From Corynebacterium pseudodiphtheriticum DSM 44287 (GTDB lineage Bacteria; Actinomycetota; Actinomycetes; Mycobacteriales; Mycobacteriaceae), in assembly GCF_000688415.1 (NCBI RefSeq), contig NZ_JIAH01000013.1, positions 1 to 64,000 of the forward strand: DNA of 64,000 nucleotides, given 5' to 3'. Position 1 is the stretch's first letter. Each line of letters opens with the position of its first letter. This document shows, piece after piece, positions 43,630 to 52,347 of this stretch. The position numbers and the translations under genes are program-made. The notes beneath the pieces were generated by a model. The model saw only the letters and a program-made list of their open reading frames with translations, ran no database searches and was not told the DNA's origin.

Positions 43630-43817
43630 TGGCCCCGGGAAGTGGACACGCAGGAGATGAACCCCATTCTGACCATGCGATCGGTTGGGCGAAGGATCGA
43701 AAGGACTACAACCGAAGTCGCTTACACTCGTCACTCGGCATGTACCCCATGGACTTCGAGAAAACAGTCACCAATACCCCGACCGAACCCAAGTCCGTTA
43801 CCAACAAAGCCATTTAG
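43630..43817 (+). pseudogene. IS3-type element remnant (terminal repeat plus transposase C-terminus)
   Basis: TGGCCCCGGGAAGTGGACAC at 43630-43649 resembles the terminal inverted repeat of many IS3-family elements (TG..CCCC..AAGTGGACAC). From about 43690 the + frame reads DYNRSRLHSSLGMYPMDFEK, the conserved end of IS3 OrfB transposases, to a stop at 43817. Everything between, including the DDE residues, is missing, so the element is internally deleted and inactive. I could not find a matching right-hand repeat. No other gene is visible in 43818-44094. Confidence 0.6.
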
Positions 43818-44094
43818 TCAACGGTCGACATCTTGCGGGAAATCCCAAGATCGCATCGACCTGACCAAAATAGGCACAATCCTTAGTACCAGTGAGTCGC
43901 GAGCGCACGATGATTCCGTAGTTTCCGGCCCGAAATGTGCATGACCGCCATAAGAATCTCGCAATTGACCAGATCGTAGAAGTTCTCATCCCTGCTGAGA
44001 ACTTCTAGGTTGAAGCACTCAACGCAGCAAATCAGCACGAGATTCAGGGACGCATTGGCCTTATGTAGCCAAACGGCATCGCCCCAAAATACCA

Positions 44095-44133
44095 AACGGA
44101 ATGACCTAATCTCTTCTATTCGGTCATTCCGTT
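44095..44133 (-). terminator. Terminator of the YjiH operon
   Basis: A perfect 12-bp stem (AACGGAATGACC / GGTCATTCCGTT, loop 15) lies 40 bases after the YjiH stop; on the minus strand TTTGGTATTTT follows. Confidence 0.7.
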
Positions 44134-44174
44134 ACGCTCAGATACCCACTTATCCTGAGCCTACATATTATCCG

Positions 44175-45527
44175 TTAAAAAATTAGGTATGCGATAGGCA
44201 CTGTCAGCAGAACCGTGAATACAACTCGATAGAACCAGATGACTACCATCTTCCAAATTGCCAGTGGAATATCTGTCGCCAGGACTGCAGGGACCATCGA
44301 AGAGAAGAAAAATACCTGGCTAATCGATGTCACAGCGACTGTAAACCGCAAGACCTCAGAACCATCACCAGCGACAAGTGTTGCTGGCAAGAATAACTCT
44401 GCAAGCCCAATGGCAACTGCTTCCGAAGCAAACCAGGGGTCTGGTAAACGCAACACCCACATCAATGGATAAAAGATAGCTCCCAGCACAGTAAACGTTG
44501 GTGTGTAAAAGGCCAGGGTTAGCCCGATGACACCGACTGCCATAATTCCTGGGAGCACCTGAATCGTCATAACAACGCCATCTGCGAAATTCTTCCACAG
44601 CGTCTTAGGCAATGAGTCAGCATATTTCAGGAAGTATTTTCCTTGACGCCACGCTTCAGGAAGTAGCTTTCCTTGAACTTGAGCTTCTGGCTCAGGTTCA
44701 GATCCCGGGTAATAATCGTCAGGGATCGTGGAAAGAGGAGGCAATCTTACGACAATTGCAGTAACTGCAAAGCAAACCACCAAAGTTACCGCGAAGTAGA
44801 TGCCCCAAATGTGCATAAGATCTAGCGTACGGGCAACAACAACCATGAACGTCGCAGACGCAGTAGAAAAACCTGCAGCAACAATCGATGCCTCTTTTGC
44901 CGTATAAGCACCTGCCCTGTACATCCGGTTAGTAATAAGCAGGCCAAGTGAATACGAACCCAAAAATGATGCGACCGCGTCAACCGCACTCTTACCTGGT
45001 GTATGGAACACAGGTCGCATGAATTTCTGCAACAAGACTCCGATAAATTCCATAAGGCCGAAACCAACCAGTAGGCCAAGGAAAATTGCACCGACTGGGA
45101 TTAACAGCCCTACTGGCACGACGAGCTTGTCCAGGATGAATGGCCCAAGTTTATCCTCGAATAAAAATTCAGGACCAAAGCCGAAAGTCAGCATCGCGCA
45201 CAAGATGACAGCCAGCACGCTTAGGGCAGCAAAAATCGCTCGTGCGATGCCCAATTTCCACTTACCTGTGGCAATTTGGAAGACAGCACCGGCGGTAATG
45301 AGCACTAGCACTACGTACCGTGTTCCCGATCCAAGACCATCTTGGATCCAACCAACGATGTGATCAAGAAGGATGGTGTTTTTCTCACCGATTTGGAAAG
45401 GCACGAAGAAAGCGAAAATGCCTATCCCGCTATATACAAAGAATCGCCAAACAGCTTTCGGTTGCGGATCAGTTTCCTTTTGAACCTCCGAGGCCGCGTT
45501 GCTGACCACGTCGTGGGAGTTAGTCAT
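44175..45527 (-). CDS. YjiH-family/nucleoside-recognition membrane protein
   Basis: This 450-residue polytopic protein has the YjiH-type N-terminus (VWRFFVYSGIGIFAFFVPFQ), paired Gate-like sections (FLGSYSLGLLITNRMYRAGA, then FSTASATFMVV, and again SEAVAIGLAELFLPA) and about ten helices. It is probably a transporter of organic acids or nucleoside-like compounds. ATG 45527 is chosen since GAAGGGC lies nine bases upstream; it overlaps the end of the CoA-transferase gene by eight bases, so it is translationally coupled as the last gene of a three-gene operon. Confidence 0.82.
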   Translation of the reverse strand: MTNSHDVVSNAASEVQKETDPQPKAVWRFFVYSGIGIFAFFVPFQIGEKNTILLDHIVGWIQDGLGSGTRYVVLVLITAGAVFQIATGKWKLGIARAIFAALSVLAVILCAMLTFGFGPEFLFEDKLGPFILDKLVVPVGLLIPVGAIFLGLLVGFGLMEFIGVLLQKFMRPVFHTPGKSAVDAVASFLGSYSLGLLITNRMYRAGAYTAKEASIVAAGFSTASATFMVVVARTLDLMHIWGIYFAVTLVVCFAVTAIVVRLPPLSTIPDDYYPGSEPEPEAQVQGKLLPEAWRQGKYFLKYADSLPKTLWKNFADGVVMTIQVLPGIMAVGVIGLTLAFYTPTFTVLGAIFYPLMWVLRLPDPWFASEAVAIGLAELFLPATLVAGDGSEVLRFTVAVTSISQVFFFSSMVPAVLATDIPLAIWKMVVIWFYRVVFTVLLTVPIAYLIF

Positions 45528-46704
45528 TGGCTTGCCCTTCATCCTTTACCGGTTCTGAAAGCCAACTCTCGATATCATCATTAAACTCGCCCAATCCCGA
45601 GGCTGGCACCGGGCCGGTCATTCCTGAGAGTTTTAGCGGAGATGCGAGAGTCGCGAAACCGTCTGATTCTGTAGCTACTACGCCTCGCTCTTGCGCAAGT
45701 GGGCTCTTCAAAGCATCATCAAGTTCATAGACGCGGGCTGTCGGGACGCCATGCTCCTCGAAAAGTGCGATTGCTTCGCCCATGGTTAAATCCGACAGCC
45801 GTGCTTCAAGCTCCTCACGAAGGTCGTCCCTATAGTCAGAACGGTTTTCAGCAGTCGCAAAGCGCTGATCTTCGGCAAGGTGCTGCAGGTCTAATGCCTC
45901 GCAGAGACGATCAAACAAACGGTTCGTTGTGATGGCGATGACGATATCGCCGTCTTTTGTCGCATACGTGCTGAATGGTGCTGAAAGACCGTGGTCATTG
46001 CCAATTCGTGATGGCGGGGTATCGCCGTGTAGGGCGCGCATGCCCACTGATTCCATCACCGAAATCAGGGAATCATACATCGCAAGGTCAATGTGCTGAC
46101 CTTTCCCAGTATTTACACGCTGGTACAGCGCAGACACCGTACCAATTGCCGCATAGAGACCAGGGACAATATCGCCTAAGCTGATTCCTACTCGCGTCGG
46201 TTTGCCCTCGGGCCAACCAGTAATTGACATCAATCCACTCATCGCCTGGGCAACCAGGTCATAGGCAGGTTCCTTTGCCAAGGAGCCAGTCTGGCCAAAG
46301 CCACTGATGCTCGTGACAATGAGTCCAGGGTTCACAGCCATTAATTGTTCGGCTGAAAGTCCCAACTTAGAAAGCACTCCAGGCCGAAAGTTTTCGACGA
46401 CTACATCAGAACGCTTCGCTAATTCCTTCAGCGTCTGTTTGCCGTCTTCACTCTTGAAATCCAGGGTGATGGATTTCTTTGACCGGTTAAATAACCGGTA
46501 GTACGTCGATTCACCTTCGTAGTACGGACCGAACTGGCGCGTATCGTCTCCCCAGGGCGATTCAACTTTGATGACCTCCGCACCCAAGTCAGCCAGAATC
46601 ATCGCACAAAAAGGGCCAGCGAGCACGCGCGAACAGTCCAAGACTCTCACACCAGCCAATGGCGCTGGATCGTGTTGCTTATTTAATGATGCATCAGTAG
46701 CCAT
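45520..46704 (-). CDS. CaiB/BaiF-family CoA-transferase
   Basis: The 394-residue enzyme belongs to class III CoA-transferases, which move CoA between carboxylic acids. The N-terminal GVRVLDCSRVLAGPFCAMIL and ADLGAEVIKVESP are diagnostic, and the catalytic Asp lies in HIDLAMYDSLISVMES. GGAGG about seven bases before the ATG fixes the start. Between an acyl-CoA dehydrogenase and a transporter, it most likely activates the imported acid; the glutaryl-CoA dehydrogenase character of the neighbour points to a dicarboxylate such as glutarate. Confidence 0.92.
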   Translation of the reverse strand: MATDASLNKQHDPAPLAGVRVLDCSRVLAGPFCAMILADLGAEVIKVESPWGDDTRQFGPYYEGESTYYRLFNRSKKSITLDFKSEDGKQTLKELAKRSDVVVENFRPGVLSKLGLSAEQLMAVNPGLIVTSISGFGQTGSLAKEPAYDLVAQAMSGLMSITGWPEGKPTRVGISLGDIVPGLYAAIGTVSALYQRVNTGKGQHIDLAMYDSLISVMESVGMRALHGDTPPSRIGNDHGLSAPFSTYATKDGDIVIAITTNRLFDRLCEALDLQHLAEDQRFATAENRSDYRDDLREELEARLSDLTMGEAIALFEEHGVPTARVYELDDALKSPLAQERGVVATESDGFATLASPLKLSGMTGPVPASGLGEFNDDIESWLSEPVKDEGQAND

Positions 46705-46742
46705 AGTGGCCTCCTACAAAATTGGATTACGAAATTCCGTGG

Positions 46743-47909
46743 TTAGACGAATGCGGATTCACCAGTGATAGCGCGGCCTGTGACCAGCTGGTTGATGTCG
46801 TAGCTTCCTTCGTATGAGTAAATAGCTTCTGCATCGTTAAAGATCTTCGCCATTCGGTATTCCGTCATCAGACCGTTCCCACCAAGCAGCTCACGCCCTA
46901 ACGCAACACTTTCCCGCATCAGTTTCGAGGTGAAAGCTTTAGCCAGCGCAGACTGTTCGTTTCGTGCAGAACCACGATCTTCCATGCGTGCTAACTGCGC
47001 CATCATGGATTCACTAGCAACGAGATTGCCTTGGATCGTGGCCAATTTGTTCTGGTTGAGTTGGAAAGATGAGATCTTCTTGCCAAACTGCTTACGCTTG
47101 TCGACGTAATCCAGCGCCACATCCAACGCACCCATCTGCGTACCGACTGCCTGCCAGCCCACAGTTGAACGGGCGCTTTTGAATACTTTGTTCAGGTCTT
47201 TGAAAGAATTCGCGTGCTCCAGCTTGCAGTCGTCAGGAACGTATACGTTGTCGAGAACAATATCTGCATTTTGCACCGCACGGATCGCAATGCGGTTTTT
47301 CATCAGAGTCGCGCTGTACCCCTCGGTTGAAGTATCAACGATAAATCCTTTGACTTGCTCATCTTCTGGGTCACGCGCGTATACCGCTACATAGTCCGAG
47401 AAGGTGGCGTTTCCGATCCACCGCTTCGCACCGTTCAGCACCCATCCGCCATCCACTTTCTTGGCAGTCGTCCGCATACCTTGTGCTACGTCGGATCCAG
47501 CCTCTGGCTCTGTAATGGCAAGCACTCCAGTTTTCCGGACCGCATAGAGGTCATCGAGCCAGCGTTCTTTCTGCTCCTCGGATCCGAGCAGTTCAATGCT
47601 TCCTGTAAACAAACCGTCTTGGCCGCTGAAGAAGGTTCCCACAGAACCATCAGCACGGTGGATCTCGGCCGCGACCAGACCGGCAAGCAGACGTGAGCGC
47701 CCTTGGCCACGAACGAGGCTGATGATATTCAGATCCTGGATTTCTGGAATCAGTTCGTGCGGGAATTCTTCGCGGTTCCAGTAATCAACTGCGATTGGAA
47801 GGACCGATTCGCGAGCCCATTCCCGAACTTTGTAAAGAATTTGCTTTTCTTCTTGTGGAAGTTCGCTCTCGAAATCAAAGAAATCACCTTGTGGGTAACG
47901 GCCAGCCAT
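46743..47909 (-). CDS. Acyl-CoA dehydrogenase, glutaryl-CoA dehydrogenase-like
   Basis: This 388-residue FAD enzyme oxidises acyl-CoA thioesters. Motifs include AITEPEAGSDVAQGMRT, NGAKRWIGNATFSDY, the helix RKQFGKKISSFQLNQNKLA, and the base in AIYSYEGSYDINQLVTGRAI. The last stretch and the N-terminal FDFESELPQEEKQI resemble glutaryl-CoA dehydrogenase rather than short-chain enzymes. Start MAGRYPQGDFFDF is supported by GGAG eight bases upstream; the ATG at 47927 lacks one. It is the first gene of the operon. Confidence 0.9.
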   Translation of the reverse strand: MAGRYPQGDFFDFESELPQEEKQILYKVREWARESVLPIAVDYWNREEFPHELIPEIQDLNIISLVRGQGRSRLLAGLVAAEIHRADGSVGTFFSGQDGLFTGSIELLGSEEQKERWLDDLYAVRKTGVLAITEPEAGSDVAQGMRTTAKKVDGGWVLNGAKRWIGNATFSDYVAVYARDPEDEQVKGFIVDTSTEGYSATLMKNRIAIRAVQNADIVLDNVYVPDDCKLEHANSFKDLNKVFKSARSTVGWQAVGTQMGALDVALDYVDKRKQFGKKISSFQLNQNKLATIQGNLVASESMMAQLARMEDRGSARNEQSALAKAFTSKLMRESVALGRELLGGNGLMTEYRMAKIFNDAEAIYSYEGSYDINQLVTGRAITGESAFV

Positions 47910-48499
47910 GTTGAGACTCCAATCCAAATATCAAGTGAATATGAACTGAGTTACAGGCTATTGTGACGCGACCGGTTTGGATAGCAACATTTACCGCACC
48001 CTGTCTGAAATTCGAGACCAGGAGAGAAAAACTTCCAGTATAGCATCATTGTTGAACAATAAGCATTATCCGCATACGCCACGGCACTGTTAACACAACA
48101 TGGGCCCACTCACGTTTACAAGCGTGCGACAATGAGGTCATTGGCGATCGTGTTGGTTTTTACACAAAATTTTCACGAGAAATTGCGACTCCATCAAGAC
48201 TTATAGCCCTGATAAAAAAACTTGCTCGAGCTTCCATCCGTTGGGCATTTTCCGCCCGATACATAGTCCGCCGGGTGGCATTGCAGATTTTCCAATACCG
48301 CACGACGCGACGCTCCCTGATTCCCAGGGCCCACCACACTTGCTTATAAGTAATATTCATAAGGCGCCAAGTTCCCCAATAACAATCAGGCGCTACCCAA
48401 AATTCATCAATTCAGCACAATTATGAGGATATATTCCTGGGTAATCGTTCATCTCACTCTCGACAGCCGCTTAATCAACTGTCCGCAACTGACGTGCAA
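47910..48499. other. Gene-poor, AT-rich stretch
   Basis: I see no supported gene here. It must hold the promoter of the acyl-CoA dehydrogenase operon. A 66-codon frame (48160-48360, minus) rich in Arg and Trp has no ribosome site or recognisable motif. The AT-rich composition and lack of genes suggest a scar of past insertion or deletion. Confidence 0.5.
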
Positions 48500-48555
48500 A
48501 ACCCCTCTCTCATTTGAGCTGTGCAGGTGAGAAGCTTGGAGAGGGGTTTACTGCG
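48500..48555. repeat. Hairpin element, right copy; also terminator of the CMD gene
   Basis: AACCCCTCTCTCATTTGAGC pairs with GAGAAGCTTGGAGAGGGGTT. T runs flank both sides (GGGGTTTACT on plus, GGGGTTTT on minus), so it can end transcription of the minus-strand gene that stops at 48601. It resembles the element at 42733-42788. Confidence 0.65.
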
Positions 48556-48600
48556 ACGTAACCAACCGCGTCTGCAACCGCTGGGCGATCCGCACGCCAG

Positions 48601-49863
48601 CTACCGGTACCGCTTCGGGACTTCTGCTTGACCTAACGTCAGCATCAATCGGTTGGCCCAGTTGAAGAACGCCGAGGAATAGATCAGGTCCAGAATCGAC
48701 TGTTCATCAAAGCCAAACTCGCGAAGCTCCGCACACTGTGCAGTGTCGAAGGCAAACGGTGTGCTCGTCAGGGCAACCGCCGTTCGGCGAATCAGATCCC
48801 ATTTCTTTGAGCCAAGGTCCGCCGCAATGCCCTCATCAAGTAGCCGTTGCACCGCTGCTGATTCACCGCCCTCGTCGATGCAGCGTGCTTGGTGCACAGT
48901 GGCGCAATATTCGCAGCCGTTGTAACGCGAAACCACGGTTGCTGCGAGCTCCCGGTCGGCACGCGACAGCCCACCTTCGGTGTTGTAGAAAATATCCAGG
49001 TCAGTGAGTGTGCGGGCTTTCAACGCGTCTGGGTCACGGGCAAGCAACCGAAAATACGCGATACCGGCACGCTCGGGCTTAATGAGCGCATCAATATGCT
49101 CATCGTTAAGTTCTTCTTTTTCCAGCGGGGCGATCCACGGCAGCCAGCCCAAGGGGTGATTCACAAAATGGCTAGGCGCAACAGAGTCATGCTCGAGGAT
49201 ATTCGAGGTGGTTTCCCAGCCCGTGTTCTTCGTCCCTGGAGCACGATCGACTGTAGGCGTGTGCGGGTTCTGCCCCGCCATCACCCGCAGCCCATGCACT
49301 ACGCGCACCTGGAACGCGAGGAACGCCACCAACTGCGAAAGGCTAACTATTTCAGTTGCGCTCCAACCGGCAGCATCCAGGTTTCCCAACGCCTGTGGGG
49401 ACGCATCCTTCGGATGGAATGCCACCAGGTGTACCCAGGAAAAGGCTGCTGCCAAGCGGGTACCAAGCGCTGCTTCCACACCGTCGGCGTCACCATCGCC
49501 CGCCGTAACGTCACCGGTGCCGCTGGTGTCACTAGTGCCACCGAACACGACGAATCCACCATCGTGGTACGGTCCGGTCGACGCCCCACGGGCACTGGCG
49601 GCGCGCACTACCGCAATCAACTCTTCGTCGGCTTCGTCAGCAAGCAAATCGAAATAAAAGTCCGTGGCTTTTTCTTCCCCGAATAACGTGGCCGTAAACG
49701 CAGCAACGGCATAGCGCTCTGCGTAGGAAAAATTGCCTGGATCTTCCGGCTCCAGGAGTGCCGAAAAGCTCGCTTGCGCATTGTGCAACGCATCAGGACG
49801 AGCATTGCGTAGCTCCTCGATTTCCGGTGCTGCCGCAGCCAGGTTGTTAATGATGTCCGCCAT
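48601..49863 (-). CDS. Fused CMD/alkylhydroperoxidase-domain protein
   Basis: The 420-residue protein looks like two AhpD/CMD-type modules joined. The N-terminal half (FSYAERYAVAAFTATLFGEE) resembles CMD proteins without a redox pair, and the C-terminal half (LSRADRELAATVVSRYNGCE then YCATVHQ) has the CxxC-x3-H AhpD active site. The two halves resemble the Avi_7170-type and Avi_7169-type proteins normally encoded separately beside peptide-type ABC transporters. It is the last gene of such an operon here, 55 bases after the ATPase gene. Peroxide reduction or detoxification of an imported compound is inferred. Confidence 0.85.
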   Translation of the reverse strand: MADIINNLAAAAPEIEELRNARPDALHNAQASFSALLEPEDPGNFSYAERYAVAAFTATLFGEEKATDFYFDLLADEADEELIAVVRAASARGASTGPYHDGGFVVFGGTSDTSGTGDVTAGDGDADGVEAALGTRLAAAFSWVHLVAFHPKDASPQALGNLDAAGWSATEIVSLSQLVAFLAFQVRVVHGLRVMAGQNPHTPTVDRAPGTKNTGWETTSNILEHDSVAPSHFVNHPLGWLPWIAPLEKEELNDEHIDALIKPERAGIAYFRLLARDPDALKARTLTDLDIFYNTEGGLSRADRELAATVVSRYNGCEYCATVHQARCIDEGGESAAVQRLLDEGIAADLGSKKWDLIRRTAVALTSTPFAFDTAQCAELREFGFDEQSILDLIYSSAFFNWANRLMLTLGQAEVPKRYR

Positions 49864-49918
49864 AGTGTTTCTCCTTTTCCAATCCCTGATTTCCGCTAAT
49901 TTTTCAGCACTTTCGGCT

Positions 49919-51538
49919 CTACAAGCCCAAGTTCAAATCTCCCGCACGGTAGCGCGAGCCTGGGATGGCGTCGATAAGCGTCCGGGTGTAATCCGTGCTC
50001 GGCTGGGTAAATACTTTTTCAGTTGCACCGCATTCCACCTGTGTACCGCGTGAAAGCACGGATACAGAATCTGAAATTTGGTTCACAACCGCAAGATCAT
50101 GCGAGATGAAGATATAAGTCAACCCGAGTTCTTTCTGGAGCTCATCGAGCAACCGAAGGATTTGCGCCTGCACAGTAACGTCCAGCGCCGATACGGCCTC
50201 GTCCAAGACGATGAGCTCTGGCTCAATGATAATCGCCCGCGCGATCGCCACCCGCTGGCGCTGACCACCGGAAAGCTCGGTGGGTTTACGGGCAGCCATC
50301 GACGAATCTAACGAGACCTGGTCAAGCACCTTTGCCGCTTTCGCCCGAGCACTCCGCCGGGAATCACCGAGAAAATTCCGCACCGGCTCAGCGATACTGT
50401 CTCCGATGCTCAGTCGCGGATCCAGCGAACCAAACGGGTTTTGGTAGACCATCTGAATGCTGCGACGCAGCTCGCGTTGGCGCTTTCCGCGGGCACGTGT
50501 AATTTCCTCCCCATGCAACTCAATGCTTCCAGCAGTTGGGCGGCTAAACAGTGATATTGCCCGGCCTGTGGTGGTTTTACCAGAGCCAGACTCACCCACG
50601 AGCGCATGCGTGGTACCTGGTGCGACGCTAAAGCTCACGTCATTGACTGCGGTAAAGTCCCCAAATTGTTGGGTTAGCCCGGAAACCGTGAGCAATGGCT
50701 CCTGTACCTGCGGCGCTTCTTGCCCACGCCGGGAGGTGCCCAGGTGTGGCGAGCTCAAAGACGGCGCATCGGCAAGCAGCCGCTTTGAGTACTCATGCTG
50801 CGGCTTCGTCAACACTCGAGCTGCAACACCTGATTCACGCACCATACCCTTTTCCATGACGACAATTTTGTTTGCTCTATCGCCAGCCACGGCCAGATCA
50901 TGGGTGATAAACAGGATGCCCATATTGAGTTCGCGACACATGCTGTCTAGGAGGTCCAAGATGATCTTCTGCACGGTTACGTCCAATGCAGACGTCGGCT
51001 CATCGGCAATAATCAGTTCGGGTTCCAGCGCCACTGCCGCGGCAATCAAGACGCGTTGTTTCATGCCACCGGAGAGTTCGTGGGGGTATTGCTCGTAACG
51101 ACGCTGTGGATCGTCAATTCCGACTCGCTCTAACAGCTCTATCGCGCGCTGCTTGCGGGTGGCTTTATCGCCGAAGGAATGGATGTTGAGGCCTTCTTCG
51201 ACAGAAGCGCCAATGGTCTTGAGTGGGTTCAGCGAATTGTTTGGGTCTTGCGGGATTAACCCGATGCGTCGGCCGCGCAGCTTACGCCATTGCTTTTCTG
51301 GCAGCTGCGTGGCTTCCTTGCCATCAAATTCGATAGATCCGGATACGATTGACGCGTTTTCTGAGAGCAAACCGATTGCCGCCATGGCTGAGGTGGATTT
51401 TCCGGATCCGGATTCCCCCACGATGGCGGTGATTTCTCCCGGAATCACGTCGAAGTTGATTCCGCTGACGGCTTCTACCTCACCGTGTTCGGTGCGGTAG
51501 GTAATGGAAAGATCGGAAACAGAAAGCAGGGACATCAT
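49919..51538 (-). CDS. Dipeptide/oligopeptide-type ABC transporter, fused double ATPase
   Basis: This 539-residue protein joins two nucleotide-binding domains (DppD-DppF type). Walker A motifs are VGESGSGKSTSA and VGESGSGKTTTG, signatures are ELSGGMKQR and ELSGGQRQR, and Walker B strands are LIIADEPTSALD and LIVLDEAVSALD. The second Walker B has Ala where most have Thr or Pro (DEAVSALD, seen in Opp/Dpp ATPases). Start ATG 51538 overlaps the permease stop as ATGA; the upstream open frame is antisense-like and discarded. It energises import through the two permeases encoded upstream. Confidence 0.93.
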   Translation of the reverse strand: MMSLLSVSDLSITYRTEHGEVEAVSGINFDVIPGEITAIVGESGSGKSTSAMAAIGLLSENASIVSGSIEFDGKEATQLPEKQWRKLRGRRIGLIPQDPNNSLNPLKTIGASVEEGLNIHSFGDKATRKQRAIELLERVGIDDPQRRYEQYPHELSGGMKQRVLIAAAVALEPELIIADEPTSALDVTVQKIILDLLDSMCRELNMGILFITHDLAVAGDRANKIVVMEKGMVRESGVAARVLTKPQHEYSKRLLADAPSLSSPHLGTSRRGQEAPQVQEPLLTVSGLTQQFGDFTAVNDVSFSVAPGTTHALVGESGSGKTTTGRAISLFSRPTAGSIELHGEEITRARGKRQRELRRSIQMVYQNPFGSLDPRLSIGDSIAEPVRNFLGDSRRSARAKAAKVLDQVSLDSSMAARKPTELSGGQRQRVAIARAIIIEPELIVLDEAVSALDVTVQAQILRLLDELQKELGLTYIFISHDLAVVNQISDSVSVLSRGTQVECGATEKVFTQPSTDYTRTLIDAIPGSRYRAGDLNLGL

Positions 51539-52347
51539 GCCGCCTTTCGCAAAATCTGGCTGAGGTGGTTCGCTGCTAGGACGACAGCGACGATGACAAG
51601 TCCGGGTGCCATAGTGAGCCATCCGGCGGTAGCGATGTAGTCACGTGATTCCGAGATCAATAGCCCCCATTCCGGCGTCGGCGGTGGAGCCCCGTAGCCA
51701 AGGAATCCAAGTGTGGCCAGCTGCAGAATCGCCAAGCCGAATTGCAGTGCGGCAACGGCGAATACTGCGGTCAAGGAATTTGGCAGGGTGTGGCGCACGA
51801 GTACTTGGAATGGTGTTCCACCGGAGCCGTAGGCGGCCTCAACGAAATCCGCACCGGCGACGCTCAGTACCTGGGAGCGGGCCAGGCGCGCAAAGGTGGC
51901 AACCGAAGTAATGCCTACTGCAATAGCAGCATTAAAGATGCCATGGCCCAAAACGATGATGACGGATAGAGACAGCAGTAGCGCGGGGATGGATAACAGC
52001 ACGTCGACGACGCGCATGATCGCTGCATCAAGCCATCCCTTATTCACGCCCGCGACCACGCCAAGAATGGTTCCGACGACGAGACCAAAAAGTACGGCGA
52101 GCAGCGCTCCCAATAGGGATTGCCGGGCCCCGTAGACCACCCTGGTGTACAGGTCGCGTCCAACGGCGTCGGTGCCAAACCAATGCTGAAAACTTGGGGC
52201 TAGTAGTGCGGTGGTGTCGCCACCCTGGCTCGGATCTTGCGAAGTAAACAACTGCGGCACCAATGCGCACAGCACTGCCAAGCCAAGCACGATGAGTGAA
52301 ATAGCTGTACCGGGACGAACTTTAAGTTGTGCGGGTTTTAGCTGCAT
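51535..52347 (-). CDS. ABC transporter permease, DppC type
   Basis: A 270-residue permease with about six helices. It has the DppC-type region HWFGTDAVGRDLYTRVVYGA, the coupling EAA-like loop ADFVEAAYGSGGTPFQVLVR, and PEWGLLISESRDYI near the end. The start lies ten bases inside the preceding permease gene, so the genes are translationally coupled. It pairs with the DppB-type protein in the inner membrane. Confidence 0.93.
   Translation of the reverse strand: MQLKPAQLKVRPGTAISLIVLGLAVLCALVPQLFTSQDPSQGGDTTALLAPSFQHWFGTDAVGRDLYTRVVYGARQSLLGALLAVLFGLVVGTILGVVAGVNKGWLDAAIMRVVDVLLSIPALLLSLSVIIVLGHGIFNAAIAVGITSVATFARLARSQVLSVAGADFVEAAYGSGGTPFQVLVRHTLPNSLTAVFAVAALQFGLAILQLATLGFLGYGAPPPTPEWGLLISESRDYIATAGWLTMAPGLVIVAVVLAANHLSQILRKAA

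Noticed and set aside
43443-43689. Open frame running from the Abi gene into the transposase remnant
   Set aside because: The upstream part is out-of-frame Abi sequence; only the end resembles a transposase.
48160-48360. 66-codon minus-strand frame in the gene-poor stretch
   Set aside because: It is Arg/Trp-rich with no ribosome site, motif or partner; kept only as a remark.
48889-49686. 265-codon plus-strand open frame
   Set aside because: It is the antisense shadow of the CMD/alkylhydroperoxidase gene, with no recognisable domain.
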